From Pseudoalteromonas rubra (lineage in GTDB: Bacteria; Pseudomonadota; Gammaproteobacteria; Enterobacterales; Alteromonadaceae): a stretch of 64,000 nucleotides of DNA. How positions within the stretch are numbered: position 1 is the first letter of the stretch; each line of letters opens with the position of its first letter. Shown here in pieces: positions 62,001 to 64,000 of the stretch. The notes beneath the pieces are model-generated. The model was not told where the DNA came from. It saw nothing but the letters and a program-made list of their open reading frames with translations, and ran no database searches. Where the stretch lies: the NCBI RefSeq assembly GCF_001482385.1, contig NZ_CP013612.1, positions 1 through 64,000 of the forward strand. Direction: 5' to 3'. Position numbers and translations under genes: made by a program.

Positions 62001-64000
62001 ATGGAATTTTTAAATAACCTTGGACCTGTTTTGACTATCGTCGGTACAGCGATTGTCGTCATTTTTGCCGTCATTTTATTGATTGGCAAATTCTATCGTA
62101 AAGTGGAGCAAGGCCACGCGCTGATCATCAATAAAATGAAAAACGAACCTGATGTCACCACCACAGGCGGCATTGTTTACCCGGTGATCCACAAGATGGA
62201 AGTTATGGACATTTCCACCAAGCGCATGGTGCTGGAACGCCGTGACAGCAGTGGCCTGATCTGTAAAGACAACATCCGTGCCGACATTGCCATTACTTTT
62301 TATATCCGCGTGAACGAAAACAAAGAAGACATACTGCGGGTAGCGAAGCAAGTAGGGTGCGCGCGTGCGTCTGAGCCTGAAACGCTGCAAGAGCTGTTTG
62401 AAGCAAAGTTCTCTGAAGCACTGAAAACTGTGGGTAAACAGATGCACTTCGAGGAGCTGTTCACGCATCGCAATGAATTCAGGGATAAGATCAAAGAAGT
62501 GATTGGCCAGGACCTGTCGGGCTATACCTTAGAAGATGTCGCCATCGACTACCTGGAGCAAACCTCGATTCATAAGTTGGATCCTAGCAATATCCTGGAC
62601 GCGGAAGGTATTCGTCGTATCACTGAAAAAACAGCAGAGCAGAATGTTGAAACCAATCAGTTAAAGTGTGACGAGCAAGCAAAAATCGAGATCCAGAATC
62701 AGGCGGCGCTGGAAAAAACGCTGGAAATAGAGCGTCAGAAAGAAGACGCCATGGCAAAGCAAAAGCGTGAGATTGAAACCGTTCAGGCACGCGAAGAAGC
62801 CGAAGCTGAGCGCGTTAAGCAAGAAGAGCGTCTGAAGTCTGAAGAAGCGCGGCTTAAAGCCGATGAGGCTATTCAGATTGCAGAGCAAAACAGGCAGCGC
62901 GAAGTCGATATCGCTGAGCAAAACCGCCTGCGCGTGTTGGCGATTGAAGAAGAAAAAGTGGCCCGTTCACGCGAAATCGAGGTGATTGAGCGCGAAAAAG
63001 AAACCGAAATTCTGCGTATTAACAAAGAAAAAGCGCTGGAAGTGGAACGCAAAGAGATTGCGGATGTGCAACGCGACCGTGTGGCAGTTGAGAAAACTGT
63101 GGCGGAAGAGCAGGAGCGTATCAAAGACGTGCAAACGCTGGCTGCCGCCGAACGTGATAAGCAGGCTATTGTGATCCGCGCCCAGGCCGAAGCTGAGTAG
63201 GCCTTAGTGAAAGACATTGAAGCCGCTAAAGCACAGGAGCAGGCCGCTGACTTTAAAGCCCGTGAAATGGAAAAAATGGCCGAAGCTGAGCTGCGCATTG
63301 CCAATCAACAGGCTGAATCGAAGAAGATCCTGGCAGAAGCAACGCAGGTTGAAGCGGCTGCCTCAGGCTTGGCAGAAGCTGACGTGATCAAGGCCAAAGC
63401 ACAAGCCAATGCATTACAGGGTGAAACAGACGCTAAGGTACTACAGCAGAAGATGGAAGCAGAAGCGCACGGTAAGCGCGATATTGGCCTGGCAGATGCC
63501 GAAGTACAAACTGCCATGGCAGATGCGATGGAGAAACAGGGTGAAGCGGAAGCGATTAACCTGGAGCGCAGAATGTCAGCGGAAGCCAAAGGTCTGGAAG
63601 AGAAACTACAGGCTCTGAACGCCATGGATAAAGACGCCCGCGACTACGAAGGCTTCACACTGCAACTGAACCAGCAAAAAGAGCTGACACTGGCACAGCT
63701 GGAAGCAAACAAAGACATTGCTGCTCATCAGGCACAGGTGCTGGCTAAAGCACTGAGCGATGCGGATATCAACTTCATGGGTGGTGACGGCCAGTTCTTC
63801 AACCAGTTTATGAACGCCATCACACTGGGCAAATCCATCGATGGCCTGGTCAACGAAAGCCAGACTATGCAGACTGTGTTTAAAGATCACCTCAACGGTG
63901 AGCGCAACCTGATGGACGACCTGAAAGGTGTACTGGCGGGGGCTAATGCTTCATCGGAGACACTTAAGAACATCAATATGAGCAAGTTTTTCCAGCAGCT
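62001..64000 (+). pseudogene. yqiK: YqiK-type flotillin interrupted by an in-frame TAG; 3' end outside the window
   Basis: The first 399 codons encode a membrane helix (about 8-28), the SPFH domain (VEQGHALIINKM, DISTKRMVLERRDSSGL, YTLEDVAIDYLEQTS) and part of a long Glu/Arg/Lys coiled coil. Codon 400 (63198-63200) is TAG. The same frame then stays open from 63201 to the window edge with perfect flotillin sequence: more coiled coil (QKMEAEAHGKRDIGLADAE), then LAQLEANKDIAAHQAQVLAK and MGGDGQFFNQFMNAITLG. So one gene is split by a single amber codon, through mutation, sequencing error or read-through. Without the second half the protein would lack its flotillin C-domain, which is needed for assembly. 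The gene runs past position 64000. Confidence 0.85.

Overview
The window looks like chromosomal DNA of a marine gammaproteobacterium, most likely a pigmented Pseudoalteromonas. That assignment is inference from gene content: a LodA/LodB quinoprotein oxidase locus, a secreted lipase with its foldase, a GlyGly-CTERM trypsin-like protease, two S9 peptidases, a DUF6058 protein and short ATACCAATTT-ended repeats. No rRNA, tRNA or CRISPR array was recognised. Two large genes run off the ends: a PD-(D/E)XK nuclease on the left and a YqiK-type flotillin on the right.

Layout. 1-8 kb: nuclease, DUF218 protein, two exported proteins of unknown role, a beta-repeat/PI-PLC protein and a small gene with an early stop. 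8-12.4 kb: a reverse operon of a ferritin-like protein, a LodA-type CTQ oxidase and its LodB-type flavoprotein. 13-15.3 kb: lipase, lipase foldase and a DCC-family thiol protein. 15.8-19 kb: a chemoreceptor and a degenerate, frameshifted EF-Tu paralogue. 19-24 kb: a two-component system joined to GT39 and GT2 glycosyltransferases, with a divergent GtrA, probably for envelope glycan or lipid A modification. 24-29.4 kb: lipoprotein-type KatG, small genes, a MITE, an IS10-like element with a perfect 9-bp target duplication, and a YidD-like gene. 29.4-32.6 kb: a DUF350 / membrane protein / membrane spermidine-synthase-like operon. 32.8-40 kb: DUF6058 protein, a yidD relic, two S9 peptidases, YddG and a PhzF-family protein. 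40-47 kb: GlyGly-CTERM protease, an exported prephenate-dehydratase/chorismate-mutase fusion and a lipoprotein. 47-52 kb: Na/Pi cotransporter and a BlaI - M56/M23 - M23 operon with two visible operators. 52-61 kb: beta-helix protein, endonuclease/phosphatase, CreA, transglutaminase, lipoprotein, GNAT and DUF4153 genes. 61-64 kb: YqiJ-like protein and a flotillin gene broken by an in-frame TAG.

The most striking items are these. (1) A cell-wall operon in which a BlaR1-like membrane protease carries a LytM/M23 hydrolase domain in place of a beta-lactam sensor. (2) An exported fusion of prephenate dehydratase and AroQ-gamma-type chorismate mutase in reversed order. (3) An EF-Tu paralogue that lost the catalytic G3 residues and carries a one-base frameshift. 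(4) A LodA/LodB operon led by a ferritin-like protein behind a structured leader. (5) An amber codon in the flotillin gene. Three copies of one MITE family, one next to the IS10-like element, show past mobile DNA activity.
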